Shown: piece by piece, positions 9,901 to 20,300 of the stretch
Position numbering within the stretch: the stretch's first letter is position 1
Layout: the number at the start of each line of letters is the position of its first letter
Assembly: GCA_018818165.1 (NCBI GenBank)
Contig: JAHISP010000068.1
Coordinates: 1 to 64,000 of the forward strand
Length of the DNA: 64,000 nt
DNA from: Bacteroidota bacterium
GTDB lineage: Bacteria > Bacteroidota > Ignavibacteria > Ignavibacteriales > Melioribacteraceae
Direction of reading: 5' to 3'
The notes under the pieces: model-generated
Databases searched by the model: none
What the model was told of the DNA's origin: nothing
What the model saw: only the letters and a program-made list of their open reading frames with translations
Program-made: the position numbers and the translations under genes

Positions 9901-11663
9901 ACATCAGTTAATCGTTCTTCAACCATTTTTGCAGTTTCATCAGAATTATCAAGCGATGAGCCTTGTGGCATTTGCACGTATAAATTAAAAGTATCAGTAT
10001 CCACTTCTTCCGATACATTTGCACTAATTGCCAATGCTATAAAAACACTAGTAAAAAACAAAATAACAGCGCCAATAATTGTCCTTGCGGGAAATCGCAT
10101 ACATGATTTAAGAAATATCAAATATATTTGAAGAAGACGATTATCCAAACCAAGTTGTTTGAATGAATAATTTTTTGAGCTTTTATTTCGCAACATAACG
10201 TGTGTCATCATTGGAATTAATACAAGAGATAGAACCAACGAAACAAGTAGAGTTGAAATAATTGAAACCCCAATGTGTGTTCCAAATGTACTAATTAAAT
10301 AACTTTCCGAAAATACAAATGGAAGAAATACAGTTACAGTGGTTAAAGTAGCTGCAATTATTGAACGGCTAACTTCCTTAGTTCCATTAACAACCGCATT
10401 TATTCTACTTTCACCTTTTGAATATAGCCTATAAATATTTTCAAGCACAACCACACTATTATCTAGCAACATACCAACAGCGAGGGCTATACCTATTAAT
10501 GTGAGGCTATTAATTGATATATCATACGCATAGAAGAAATTGAATGCGGTAAAAATAGAAATTGGAATAGCTAACCCAATTGCTAAAACAAGTTTTATTT
10601 TTTTTAGAAAAAGCCATAAAACAATCATGGCAAGTAAACCGCCGGTAAGAGCCAGATTAATAATAGAATCAATATTCTCTTCCATTGTTTGGGCTTGATT
10701 TTGCTGAACCACAATTTCTGCATCGCTAGTTGATAAATCTGAATTTAGATAGTCAATAATTTTTAGGACATTGTGAGATAAGTCAATCAAATTTGCTTGT
10801 GAATCTTTCGTTAATCTTATTGTAACAGACGACTTTCCATTAACACGGCTGTATGTATCTTCCTCTTTTGCTCCAAAATAAATTTTGGCAATATCTTTTA
10901 GTCTAACAGGACCACTGGTTCTTACTACAATATTTTCCAGGTCAGAGAGTTTTGTATTTTCGGCTGTTAAATTTACAAAATACTCCGTTTTGTTTTCTTT
11001 TGCTTGTCCAACAAAAACTCTTTGTTGATTATTGGATGCAACTAAACTACTTACTTGAGCAGGTGTAATTCCATAAGCTTCAGAAGCATCTTTGTCTAAA
11101 ATAATTTCAATAGACTTTTGTCTTCCACCAAAAACTTCAACATTGGCAATGCCATCAATATTACTAAGCTGATCAACAATTCTTTCATCCGTAATATTTC
11201 TCACTCTATCAACATCGCCACTACCGCGAACTTGCAAATCCATAAATTGATTTGTTATTTGCTCTGTATCAATTTTTAGAATATTTATTATAAACTCATC
11301 GTCTAGGCTAGATTTAATGCTATTAATTCGCTCTTCCAGTTTTAGATAAGCATATTTTAAGTCAACATCCGATTTATAAGAGATATAAATTATACCCGAG
11401 CGATAATTGACATATGAGTCAATGCTTTCAATACCTTCAAGTAATCCAATTACTCCTTCTATTGGAATAATTGCATTACGTTCCATATAATCTGGATTAA
11501 CATCACTCCGTGAATTAACTTGAACAAACATCATTGGGAGTTCAACATTTGGGAATAATTCCACAGGAAGGTTTTTGTATGAAATATATCCAAGCCCAGT
11601 TAGTGCTATAAAAAACATACTAACAAAAACTTTTCTCATTACAATATTTCTGAATAAACTCAT
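6954..11663 (-). CDS. RND efflux permease fused to an ABC ATPase (export locus, gene 6)
   Basis: A single open frame of about 1569 residues. Residues 1 to about 1015 are a complete RND pump: N-terminal helix, porter domains, helix-4 motif GIALAVGMLLDNSVVVLENI and a second six-helix bundle. Two extra helices follow. Then comes IIIKIKNVVKIYD (about 1101-1113), which aligns with the first strand of an ABC ATPase, and after it about 170 residues with roughly four membrane helices. The ATPase then resumes: FKALDKVSIEIGNG, Walker A GLLGPNGAGKTT (about 1306-1316), signature FSGGMKQRIG, Walker B ILVVDEPTAGLD and the switch His in STHIIEDIS. All catalytic motifs look intact. ATG 11663 has GAGGA upstream and is preferred to the TTG at 11681. 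It lies 7 bp after the preceding RND gene. The predicted role is envelope export powered by both proton flux and ATP, which is inference. Confidence 0.9.
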   Translation of the reverse strand: MSLFRNIVMRKVFVSMFFIALTGLGYISYKNLPVELFPNVELPMMFVQVNSRSDVNPDYMERNAIIPIEGVIGLLEGIESIDSYVNYRSGIIYISYKSDVDLKYAYLKLEERINSIKSSLDDEFIINILKIDTEQITNQFMDLQVRGSGDVDRVRNITDERIVDQLSNIDGIANVEVFGGRQKSIEIILDKDASEAYGITPAQVSSLVASNNQQRVFVGQAKENKTEYFVNLTAENTKLSDLENIVVRTSGPVRLKDIAKIYFGAKEEDTYSRVNGKSSVTIRLTKDSQANLIDLSHNVLKIIDYLNSDLSTSDAEIVVQQNQAQTMEENIDSIINLALTGGLLAMIVLWLFLKKIKLVLAIGLAIPISIFTAFNFFYAYDISINSLTLIGIALAVGMLLDNSVVVLENIYRLYSKGESRINAVVNGTKEVSRSIIAATLTTVTVFLPFVFSESYLISTFGTHIGVSIISTLLVSLVLSLVLIPMMTHVMLRNKSSKNYSFKQLGLDNRLLQIYLIFLKSCMRFPARTIIGAVILFFTSVFIALAISANVSEEVDTDTFNLYVQMPQGSSLDNSDETAKMVEERLTDVAEIKDVISKVYEDQSTITLKLKDNFKEIDNRDITKIKEDILSRIGNTGSTEISFDEPQNSDRFRGGGGPQMGSRFQSMLGIGAQTEQVTIKGTSYEQMVKTAGDIKFYLENLSSVQSAQVSTSGQRPEVGMYFDPLLMSEYDITPTQVAQELATFRSQFSSNTTFKEGTEEYDITIRVEGEEENKDKSIDDLRTLKIANSKNSLHELQEFSRLVYTKGLSSIKRVNQEKQVEVTYRLLSEVNDSKALLDQARIEIDEMIAAIPILPGIAVEVVHEDNQYDEYYFLIFVAILFIYFILASVFESLITPLILMFSIPLAAIGSLIALILTGNSLINTNTLTGFLILLGVVVNNGIILIDFTNILKKRGYSNQRALIVAGLARVRPILITAITTIVAMLPLALGDMEYVQSIGAPFAITVIGGLSVSTLFTLVFIPTFYSGLYSSLKWLHDLNWKVKVLQSISFIGLSLLIYFDIDSFIWQLVNLFVIIVAIPGITYFIMNSLRQAKTELIKDNEEIIIKIKNVVKIYDQPSRFSREWNKGKKRNNSKSQKSNIIENLVWQLPFIGFLIYYTYFYLESSFWNFIFVLILYFVIHFTYKSIFVSINLTTINKLFLRKLVQSFSKIFLWLFPIINIVYFYFKWENIGLVFFIFVIWYLSLTFKSLVDKLNDSSFDTDELTGKFKNIRRKIYNAISSIPFVGKKRVPFKALDKVSIEIGNGMFGLLGPNGAGKTTIMRIICGILEQSYGKITINGIDRNEYREELQGLIGYLPQDFGMYENMTAYEFLDYQAMLKGLIDKETRTERLKTILNSVNMFEKRNDKIGSFSGGMKQRIGIAQILIHLPKILVVDEPTAGLDPRERIRFRNLLVHLSRERIVIFSTHIIEDISSSCNRVAVMNQGEVKYLGDPANMTSIAEGKVWQAHLTKEQFDEMQNELLIVNHMRDGDKIRVRCIADHLDIEGATKVRASLEDAYLYLQKQNNTSIFK

Positions 11664-11670
11664 GTAATAA

Positions 11671-14600
11671 TTATTCCTCAATCACACTTGAAGAGCTTTT
11701 GAATTTACTTACAAAACTTTCAAATATGTAATAAACACAAGGGATTACAATAAGAGTTAATAAAGTTGAAGTAACTAGCCCACCAATAACTGCATAAGCC
11801 ATAGGCGAACGTAATGAAGCACTTTCCCCAAATCCAAATGTTAATGGAAGCAAAGCTAAAATAGTTGTCAAGCTTGTCATAATAATTGGTCTAATTCTTT
11901 TTTCACCTGCAAGTATAATTGAATTTTTTAAACTCATTCCCTCATTTTTCAATTGATTAATTGCGTCAACTAAAATAATTGAATCGTTTACCGCAATTCC
12001 GCTCAGCATTATTATTCCTATGAATGCCATAATATTAAGCGACATTCCAACAATGAAAAATATTAAAATTGCACCAACACCAGCTAATGGTATTGTAAGC
12101 AAAATTGTAAATGGATGAACAAGCGATTCAAACTGTGAAGCAAGTGCCATATAAACTAAAATAATTGATAACACCAAAGCAAATGTGAGATTAGACATCG
12201 ATTCCTTTCGCATCAATTCTTCACCAGTAATTTGAACTTTGTAATCAGGTGGAAATTCAATTTTTGCTAATTGAGTGTTAATTTCATTTACAATTTTGTC
12301 AAGAGATTTATCCCCAACAATTTGTGCTGTCACTTTGCCAATTCTAATTTGGTTACTTCTGTATATTTCTTTTGGAGCTGTTGTTTTTATAATTGTTGCT
12401 AACTCAGATAATCTATATTTGGATTGACCATTCACAATTATCAAATTTTCAAGCTGCTTAATTGAAACATCAGGCAATTTTAGAGTAATATTATTCATCT
12501 CGCCATCGTAATCCCAAGACCCAGAATTTTTACCCATAAGTTTATCTTGCAATTGTGTTGTTATTTGTTGAATTCCAATATTATAAAGACCAGTTGTAAG
12601 TCTATTAATTTCTATCTCAATTACTGGAGTTCCTTCTGAGAAACTGGATTCAATATTTACTAAAGAACTTATGTTTGAAATATTTTTGTGAACTTCATTT
12701 GTTAAACTTTCTATTACATCCAGTTCTTCACCAGAAATTTCCACAATAATTGGAAAATCCTCAGTTCCCAATATTTGTGCAAGAGGTGTTTCACTCTGAG
12801 TAAATTTATATTCTAGCTCTGGAATATTTCCAAGAATATTTTCAATTTGTGAATGGGCTTGTAGAGATGAATTAGTAGAATGTTCCTTTAACTGAATGCG
12901 AATTGAGCCTGTGTTATTATCCTCATCAAAAGATTCCTCCGAATTACTTATGCCAGTGCTAGGACCTGCTTGAGAATATATTGTTTCAATTAGATTTCCC
13001 ATTTGCTCCATAAGGATTTTCTCAATTGAAATAATTGTTCCCGAAGTTCTTTCCAATTCTGTTCCAACTGGTAATTTAATTCCAATAGTAATTTCAGATG
13101 TATTTGTTTGTGGCATAAATTCGCTGCCAACAAAAGGAAAAATAAAAACTGTAGCTACTAAAAGAAAAACACTAAATAAAATCACTTTCCAACGATTATC
13201 AATTACTCTGCCTAAAAACTTTGGATAAGCCTTCATGAATTTGAATGTATGTTTACTTGTTGATTTTATATTCTTGAGAAATTTTGTACTCAACATTGGA
13301 ATTAAAAATATTGCAACAAAAAGTGATGATATTAATGAAAATGCAACAGTCCAAGCTTGGTCCTTAAACAATTCACCCGATGCACCTTGAAGATAAACTA
13401 TTGGCAGAAATACAATAATTGTTGTTATTGTTGAAGCCGTAATAGCACCACCAACCTGTGCTGTACCCTCAATTGCAGCTTGCTTAAGCGGCATACCTTC
13501 TTCTAATAATCGAAATATATTTTCAACAACAACTATTGAATTATCCACAAGCATACCAGCACCTAACGCAAGTCCTCCAAGTGTCATAATATTTAGCGAC
13601 AAATTATTGAAGTACATTAAGTTAAAAGTGGCTACAATTGAAATTGGAATTGCAGCACTAATTATTGCCGTAACTCCAAAGCGACGTAAAAATACAAAAA
13701 GCACAATAACTGCAAGCACTATACCCATCATTGCAGTTTCTTCAACTTCATCAATGGAAGTAGAAATAAACTTTCCTTGATTTTGAACAACAGTAAATTC
13801 ATAACCTGGCAAAGCTTTACCAATCTTAATTAAATCTTCGTTTAATTCTTCAACTGTTTTTATTGTGTTGAATTTGTTCTCTTTATAAATTGAAAGTCCA
13901 ATACACCTTTTCCCATTTATATGAACAATATTTTTGGGTTCAGCATTAGAAAAAGAAACCTCCGCAACGTCACTAAGGTAAACTGGCGCTTTAACAATTG
14001 AATCATTTTCAACTGTTTGTGTGTACTTAACAATAGTGTTCTTAAAATCATTTAACTCTTGAAATGTACTAAAGCCTTTAATTGTATAGTTAGTTCCCAA
14101 TTCAACAATGGAACCACCAGATAAATTGCGATTAAATTTGTTAATCTGTGTATTCAAATCATCCAGAGTTAAACCATATGCTTCAAGAATATAAGATGTT
14201 GATTTTATTAAAACTTCTTTTTCTTCTGAGCCGCTAATTTCAACATCTGCAACGCCTTCAAGCCTTATTAGCTCATTCCTAATATAGTTTTCTGCAGTTT
14301 TGCGCAAACTATTCATGTCAGTAATTGAGCTATTAAACATTGCCACAATCATTACTGGACTTGAATTTGGGTCGTATTGTGAAATAGTTAAATCATCAAT
14401 ATCCCAATTTTGAGACGCCGAATTTATAGATTTTTGCAAATCCAAAAATGCGGCATCCATATCTTTGTCCCAAGCATATTCAACCGTAATTTGAGCTGCA
14501 CCAACTTTTGAAATTGAAGATATTTGAACTACTCCACTTTGACGCATAGAAAGTGATTCAAGATTATCAGTGAAATTTTTCTCAATTTCTTCCGGTGGTT

Positions 14601-14763
14601 TTTCTCCAGCCTCTAAAAGGATATATAGTTTAGGATTATTTAAATCTGGGAATAAATCAACACCCAGTCTTTCAAACGAAATATATCCCATTAACAAAAT
14701 TGCTAAAACAATCATCAATATTGTAACAGGATATTTTACAGAAAATTCTGCTAATTTTTTCAT
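11671..14763 (-). CDS. RND efflux transporter permease (export locus, gene 5)
   Basis: A 1030-residue RND (HAE1/AcrB-like) inner-membrane pump of standard length. It has a first helix near residues 10-28 and two large periplasmic porter/docking regions. The helix-4 motif GALGLGAGMLVDNSIVVVEN-type (observed GAGMLVDNSIVVVENIFRL) carries one Asp and an Asn where AcrB has two Asp. A second bundle near the C-terminus includes GIAVNDSIILVDAI. It pairs with the adaptor and TolC-like genes just upstream and with the RND-ABC fusion just downstream, so the two RND chains may form a hetero-oligomer as in MdtBC. ATG 14763 is chosen over TTG 14769, 16 bp after the adaptor stop. Confidence 0.93.
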   Translation of the reverse strand: MKKLAEFSVKYPVTILMIVLAILLMGYISFERLGVDLFPDLNNPKLYILLEAGEKPPEEIEKNFTDNLESLSMRQSGVVQISSISKVGAAQITVEYAWDKDMDAAFLDLQKSINSASQNWDIDDLTISQYDPNSSPVMIVAMFNSSITDMNSLRKTAENYIRNELIRLEGVADVEISGSEEKEVLIKSTSYILEAYGLTLDDLNTQINKFNRNLSGGSIVELGTNYTIKGFSTFQELNDFKNTIVKYTQTVENDSIVKAPVYLSDVAEVSFSNAEPKNIVHINGKRCIGLSIYKENKFNTIKTVEELNEDLIKIGKALPGYEFTVVQNQGKFISTSIDEVEETAMMGIVLAVIVLFVFLRRFGVTAIISAAIPISIVATFNLMYFNNLSLNIMTLGGLALGAGMLVDNSIVVVENIFRLLEEGMPLKQAAIEGTAQVGGAITASTITTIIVFLPIVYLQGASGELFKDQAWTVAFSLISSLFVAIFLIPMLSTKFLKNIKSTSKHTFKFMKAYPKFLGRVIDNRWKVILFSVFLLVATVFIFPFVGSEFMPQTNTSEITIGIKLPVGTELERTSGTIISIEKILMEQMGNLIETIYSQAGPSTGISNSEESFDEDNNTGSIRIQLKEHSTNSSLQAHSQIENILGNIPELEYKFTQSETPLAQILGTEDFPIIVEISGEELDVIESLTNEVHKNISNISSLVNIESSFSEGTPVIEIEINRLTTGLYNIGIQQITTQLQDKLMGKNSGSWDYDGEMNNITLKLPDVSIKQLENLIIVNGQSKYRLSELATIIKTTAPKEIYRSNQIRIGKVTAQIVGDKSLDKIVNEINTQLAKIEFPPDYKVQITGEELMRKESMSNLTFALVLSIILVYMALASQFESLVHPFTILLTIPLAGVGAILIFFIVGMSLNIMAFIGIIMLSGIAVNDSIILVDAINQLKNEGMSLKNSIILAGEKRIRPIIMTSLTTILALLPLTFGFGESASLRSPMAYAVIGGLVTSTLLTLIVIPCVYYIFESFVSKFKSSSSVIEE

Positions 14764-14779
14764 AAACAATCTTTAATAT

Positions 14780-15829
14780 TTACTTGATGATTTTAACTTT
14801 TTGTCTATTTCTTAATGTCTCAAAGCCTTTGGTTACAAGGCGATCATTAACTTCTAGCCCATTTATAACTTCTATCGATTCTGGATTTTCTAATCCTGTA
14901 GTAATTACTCTTTCTTCCGAAGCACCTTTTACCACAACAAAAACTGTTTTTCCGCGCTTCCTAGATAGAATAATATTTTTTGCAATTACAACAGCCTTGT
15001 CTTTACTAGCCGTTACAAGTTCTGCTTTCACAAACATTCCAGGACGTAGCTTCCATTTTGGGTTATCTATTTGTAGTACCGCTTTGAATGTTCTTGTTCC
15101 TTCATCAATTGCCGGGGATATTTGAGTGACCAACCCTTTTAACGTATCATCAGGCAACGAGTAATTCATTATTCTGGCTACGGTGTTCAATTTCAAAACA
15201 TTCAATTGTTTTTCGGGTAAATTTATTTCCAAAAACAATTTACTATAATTCATTATTCCAACTAAAGCAGTATTTGCAGATATTTTTGTTCCATCGGTAA
15301 AGTATGGCAAACTTACTATCACTCCTTCAAAAGGAGCTACTACTTTCATTTTGTTAAGTTCAATTTGTGCAGCTTTATAAGAATATTCCTGATTGATAAA
15401 ATCCAGCTCAGCTGATTTTAATTCGGTCTGCGTAACTCCACCTTTATCATAAAGTGATTTTTGTTTTTCAAACGTGCTCTTTTTTTGCTCAAGTTGTAGT
15501 TTTTGATAATCGATACGGATATTGTTTTCATATTCCGCATCTTCAATATGGATAATTACTTCGCCTTTTTTTACCTTATCTCCAAGCTTGTATAATTTAC
15601 TAGTAATTGGATTTATTTTTAGATGATATTTACCAGATATTTCTGCTCGTAACGTTGCATCCATTGAGGCATAAACAGTTCCTGTGGCATCAACAAATTC
15701 TTCTATCGGTTTAAGTTTTACATCTTCAACAGAAACGGGAATAGTAATTTCGTTATCATTGTTGAAATCGTTGTTCCCGCATGAATAAAGAAGAACGCCA
15801 CTTAGTAATAAAAATAAATATTTTTTCAA
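14780..15829 (-). CDS. RND periplasmic adaptor lipoprotein (export locus, gene 4)
   Basis: A membrane-fusion/adaptor protein of about 349 residues linking the inner-membrane pumps to the TolC-like channel. It begins with a lipoprotein signal (KKYLFLLLSGVLLYSCG, lipid on the Cys). The usual beta-barrel, lipoyl and hairpin order follows: 'VYASMDATLRAEISG', a coiled-coil hairpin around residues 95-150, then VVAPFEGVIVSLPYF closing the lipoyl domain, and a barrel with PGMFVKAEL. The frame opens at GTG 15841, but GGAG stands six bases before TTG 15829, which also begins the signal directly, so TTG is the likelier start. It is the only adaptor in the locus and may serve both RND chains. Confidence 0.9.
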   Translation of the reverse strand: MKKYLFLLLSGVLLYSCGNNDFNNDNEITIPVSVEDVKLKPIEEFVDATGTVYASMDATLRAEISGKYHLKINPITSKLYKLGDKVKKGEVIIHIEDAEYENNIRIDYQKLQLEQKKSTFEKQKSLYDKGGVTQTELKSAELDFINQEYSYKAAQIELNKMKVVAPFEGVIVSLPYFTDGTKISANTALVGIMNYSKLFLEINLPEKQLNVLKLNTVARIMNYSLPDDTLKGLVTQISPAIDEGTRTFKAVLQIDNPKWKLRPGMFVKAELVTASKDKAVVIAKNIILSRKRGKTVFVVVKGASEERVITTGLENPESIEVINGLEVNDRLVTKGFETLRNRQKVKIIK

Positions 15830-15849
15830 TTTTAACTCCACTTAAAAAA

Positions 15850-17322
15850 TTACTCTTTTATATATTTAATATCTGAGACAACCGGACTATTTTTTTCAAA
15901 ATCATAAAGTGATTGAATTTTCATATTCAACAATTCTAATTTATAATTTATTAAAGATTGTACTTTTGTCATTTTGGCTTCGGATAGTTGTTGCTGAAAT
16001 CCTTGTAAATCAATGCTGGTTAAATCACCATTGGAGTATCTTTCCAAATTAATATCGTATGAAAGCTGTGCATTACGCTGACTTATTTCAGATATTTTTA
16101 TTTGATTTTCCATGTTTTGAATATTACGATAAACACTTCTAATGCTTACCAGTATTGAGTTTTTTTGATCATCAAAATTTATCTTTGATGATTCTATTGT
16201 CTTTTCTGAAGCTTTTATTCTTGAACTGCGCTCTCCCCAATCGAACAATGGAATGCTGAATGTCATTGAAAAATCTTGATTATTTGTTGGTGTATCATAA
16301 ATGTTCGCTAAATCCGAATCTGTTCCTATAAGACCAACTGCTAATCTTAAATTGCCATAAAATTCATTTGTGGCAGAAGTCTTTATAAGATTGAACTGAG
16401 AATTTTCAACATCAATTTCTCGTTGACGTAGTTCCATTCTTTTAGTAATTCCACTTTGGATTGCTTTTGTTAAATCAACATCGTAATGGCGATATGAAAT
16501 ATCAGCAATAATATCAATTTCTTCATCAATAGGAATTCCAACTAATTGCTTAAATTGATCATACTGATTTTGCAATGTTACTTCAGCATTTTTCAAACTC
16601 ATTTCACTGTTTAGCATATTTAATTCAGCTTGGTAACGTTCGTCCTGTGAAAGGATTCCTGCATCAACTTTGTTTTGAGTAAGTGCATAATTTGATTTTT
16701 GGCTTTCATATTCTTCGTTTGCAATTTGTAAACTAAGTCTTTGACGAAAAAGTGAGTAAAAACTTTCAGATACATTTTTTTCAATATTCAATTTTTGAAT
16801 GGCATAACTTAATGAGGAATTCTCTAGATCAAGTTCTAGTTCACTAAGTGCAATTTTTGTTCTGTTATACGTAAACAAGGGTTGATCAAAGCGTAAATAG
16901 AGATTGTTGGAAAATGATTTTGAATTGTCGCTATTATTATCGCTGTACGAATCACGATATTCAAAATTATTATTTATAGAAAGAGTTCCATCTGTCCAAA
17001 CAATTGGCTGAACAATACTAAATGTTCCACCAGATGTTTTATTTTCAGAAGTGTACCAAGAAGATGTGAAATCAAAAAATTGTCTGTTCTTGGAATATTC
17101 AAATGGAGCCAAATCAAGTTGGAATTTTGATTTTAGCGCTGCGTTCTGAGCGTTTAACGATTCTTGACTTCTCTCTAAATTTAGAATAGAACGTCTTATA
17201 TCTGGACTATTTTCAAAAGCGGTTTTAATTGCTTCATCAATTGTTAAAACTGTTTGCGCTTTTAGAGACACAAAACAAGTTAACATAATAAATAAAATTT
17301 TTGTTCTGCTTTTTAGCATCAT
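15850..17322 (-). CDS. TolC-like outer-membrane efflux protein (export locus, gene 3)
   Basis: A 490-residue outer-membrane channel of the OEP/TolC family. A signal peptide (KILFIMLTCFVSLKAQ) is followed by 'TIDEAIKTAFENSPDIRRS', the standard family opening. Long alpha-helical coiled-coil segments (about residues 150-280 and 350-470) are present in the usual internally duplicated arrangement, with beta segments between. AGGA lies five to six bases before ATG 17322. It is 20 bp upstream of the adaptor gene and provides the exit duct for the tripartite pump. Confidence 0.92.
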   Translation of the reverse strand: MMLKSRTKILFIMLTCFVSLKAQTVLTIDEAIKTAFENSPDIRRSILNLERSQESLNAQNAALKSKFQLDLAPFEYSKNRQFFDFTSSWYTSENKTSGGTFSIVQPIVWTDGTLSINNNFEYRDSYSDNNSDNSKSFSNNLYLRFDQPLFTYNRTKIALSELELDLENSSLSYAIQKLNIEKNVSESFYSLFRQRLSLQIANEEYESQKSNYALTQNKVDAGILSQDERYQAELNMLNSEMSLKNAEVTLQNQYDQFKQLVGIPIDEEIDIIADISYRHYDVDLTKAIQSGITKRMELRQREIDVENSQFNLIKTSATNEFYGNLRLAVGLIGTDSDLANIYDTPTNNQDFSMTFSIPLFDWGERSSRIKASEKTIESSKINFDDQKNSILVSIRSVYRNIQNMENQIKISEISQRNAQLSYDINLERYSNGDLTSIDLQGFQQQLSEAKMTKVQSLINYKLELLNMKIQSLYDFEKNSPVVSDIKYIKE

Positions 17323-17351
17323 GAAATTCCTAAATTAAAATCATTTTTAAA

Positions 17352-20300
17352 CTAATTTCTTTCAACCCACTTTATTGCGTCTGCAAAAACAACACTATTT
17401 TCCGACTCATTATTCAGCGAAACCTTTGCCTCACCTGCAGAAAGATAAAAACTTCCTAGCAAATTCCAACCAACTTCAGAATTATTAAAATCAAGATTTA
17501 TTTCTTCGTCGCCATCATCATGACTAACGATGTAGTGATATTCCCTTTTTTTACTATCTGATTCTTCATCTCGCCTTCTAAATCCTGCGTTTGGTTTTAT
17601 TATATGTGTATAAATATCGTAATACCCGCTTTTCTCTATATTCACTTTCCAATTAACAACAGCTTTTCCTTCACCAGATTTAGCAAAATGAGCTGAATGA
17701 ATAAATTTTCCATATGTGTCAGAATTAATAGTCGCACGCCAAGCTTCAGGTAAACTCCACGGTCTAACTCCAATATATTTGGTTGTATCCGAATCTTCCA
17801 TATTTAGAAATTTCTTTAACCAGCTACTTTGTTGAGGATTATTAGCTACAAAACCGGAATCCTCATTATCCACAATATATTCATAAGGTGATGAAAATTT
17901 ATCAAGTTCATTTAATACAACCTTTTCAACAATTGGTTTTGCCTTTTTATTTTCACCGAATTCTTGAAAATTAACTTGCTGTTGTAGTGGTAAATTTTGA
18001 GAAAGAAAAGTGTTCATTATTAAACTGCCTGGCTCTTCATCTAGCACGGTTGAGTATGACAGTGTTTTACCGAGAGGAATTTTTACAAATTCTTCAAAAA
18101 TTGTTTCTTCTTCAGAATTGTCGCGACCAAAGAATCCACCACCTCTTTCACGGCGTGGATTAAATGTTAATTTAATAAATCCATCAGTTTCGCTTGGATT
18201 AGATATATTCATTTTAATCTGATATCTTTCCCGTTCGTTATCAACAATTTTATAATTTTGGATGTTTGTAAAATAAAATCCAGGTAATTTTTTATTATTG
18301 CTCCAACTATCTACTTGATTTTTAATATCTAATTCATATTTTCTAAAATAATTCTCAAAGTCTTGCATATCAATTGAACTAAATTTACTCTCATTAAGAA
18401 ATTGTATAATTATTTCAGAAAGATTTTCCTTGCCAATTTCATTTGCAAGAGCTACAAAAAAATATTTCGATTTTAGTTTTACTATACTATTTAAATAACG
18501 GTTAAATGTTGTATCACTAACTATTTCTGCAAGACTTTTGGATGATAATTTCATTGCAGCACTTTCATCAGGTGTAACACCTAAAATATTTCTAGCAAAC
18601 CCTACACTGCTATTATCTTCGGCAATGCTCAAATAATTTTCAATAGCAATATTAATTGCTGGATATTTTTTTGAATTTATATGATTTGTGAAATAATAAA
18701 AATTTGAGAATATAGAATATGGTTTTTCATCAATCTCGTTTGGATTAGCATTAAATCTGAATCTAATTCTTGAACTTTTATCCAGCAGAGTTCCATTCAC
18801 AAAATTTTTGAAATTATTTGATTGGTTTTCAATTGGCAATACAACCTGATTACTTCTATTCCCAAATCTGGATTGCATTCTTTCTCGCAATTTGAAATCT
18901 GCTTCCGAAAGTTGTATAGCATTTTCTGGCAAAAATACAATTTGAGGTTGAACATACTCATAACCAGTTTTCCAAAATCGTCTATATGAAGTAAATTGAA
19001 TTGGAACTTCAACGAGATTTAGTTTATTATATGGATAGCTAATGTTCAGCTCTCTTTCATAGTCTTGTTTTAATTCTCTTATCAATGGTTTTAATGTGTC
19101 ACCAAGTTCATTTGAATATTCTTCATAATAATTGTGGTTTGCTAATGTGTAAAGCGAATAGTTAACAGAATCTACGCTCAAAGTTTTTTCTACGTAATTA
19201 CCAATTGTCAATGAAATCTGTGGAAGTGGATTATCATTTACAAAAACAAAATTAGCCTCGTTTGTTTCTAATTTAATTCCTTGAGAAATTGCTGTTAAGT
19301 TATTCTCTTTATTAATAGTAAGTTGAAATTTTGTAAAATCGAATGGTTGACTTAACTGATTTTCAAAAGAATAAGATATTCCAGAAGTTGGATACCACAT
19401 ACATTCTTGAGTTAAGAGTACGAAGCTTGGAGTAATAAAAGAAAATTGATTTGTAGCAGCAAACAGCCAAATCCTTTTGGGTTTATTAAGCATTTCATCT
19501 GTCTGATCTAAATAACATGCAAAATCATAGATTTCACCAGAATACTCAAATTTCAAATTGATTTTTCCATTTGTAATTATTGAATTCTTAAAAGACAAGA
19601 TTACTAAATGTTCTTTTCTGGTAAAATCTATTTCAGCGTTATTTGATGTTATTTTTGTTATTTCCAAACCTGGATTCAATTTTAATGTTGCTTGTTTTAG
19701 AGATTGAGTATTATTATTTACAGCATCTATTTCTGAAACAACTGAAATAGAATTTCCGTTGTGCACAAGATTTATTTTATTCTCGGTAAATGTAAGGCGT
19801 GGAAGCAAAGCATATTCATTGTTCAACTTTTTCATCGAAACACGAATATCGGCTGAGCTTACAAAACTATTTACGTAGCTAAATCCTGTAACCAAGCCAA
19901 TTCCAAGAAAAACAAATGCAAGAACAATAGTAACCTTTTGCAACAAAGGAGATTGAGGTAATCTTTTGAAAAGAACTGTTGTGAAGAAAATAAACGAGAT
20001 TCCAAGTGAAAAATAAAGAGTTCGCAAGAGTAAAAGACTAGTAAAATTTCCAAACCCAATAAAATCGGAGTATAAAAATGGTAAGTAAATTCCGGTATAA
20101 TCAAAAAGGTTGTAGAATTTACTCCCAATATAAAACAATGTTACTGCAATATATCCTAGAAGTAGAATAAAAGTAATAGCTTGATTTTTGATTATTGTCA
20201 TTATTAAGAATGACAATCCCGTAATAAATATAATTGTTGGAACGCTTATCAGAAAAAAGTAATAGAGATAAGCTGAAGGCAAAATATTATTATTTTGAGC

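Noticed and set aside
6954-11663. RND-ABC fusion as an assembly or frameshift artefact
   Set aside because: The reading frame is continuous over the junction, the linker is rich in plausible membrane helices, and all motifs on both sides are intact.
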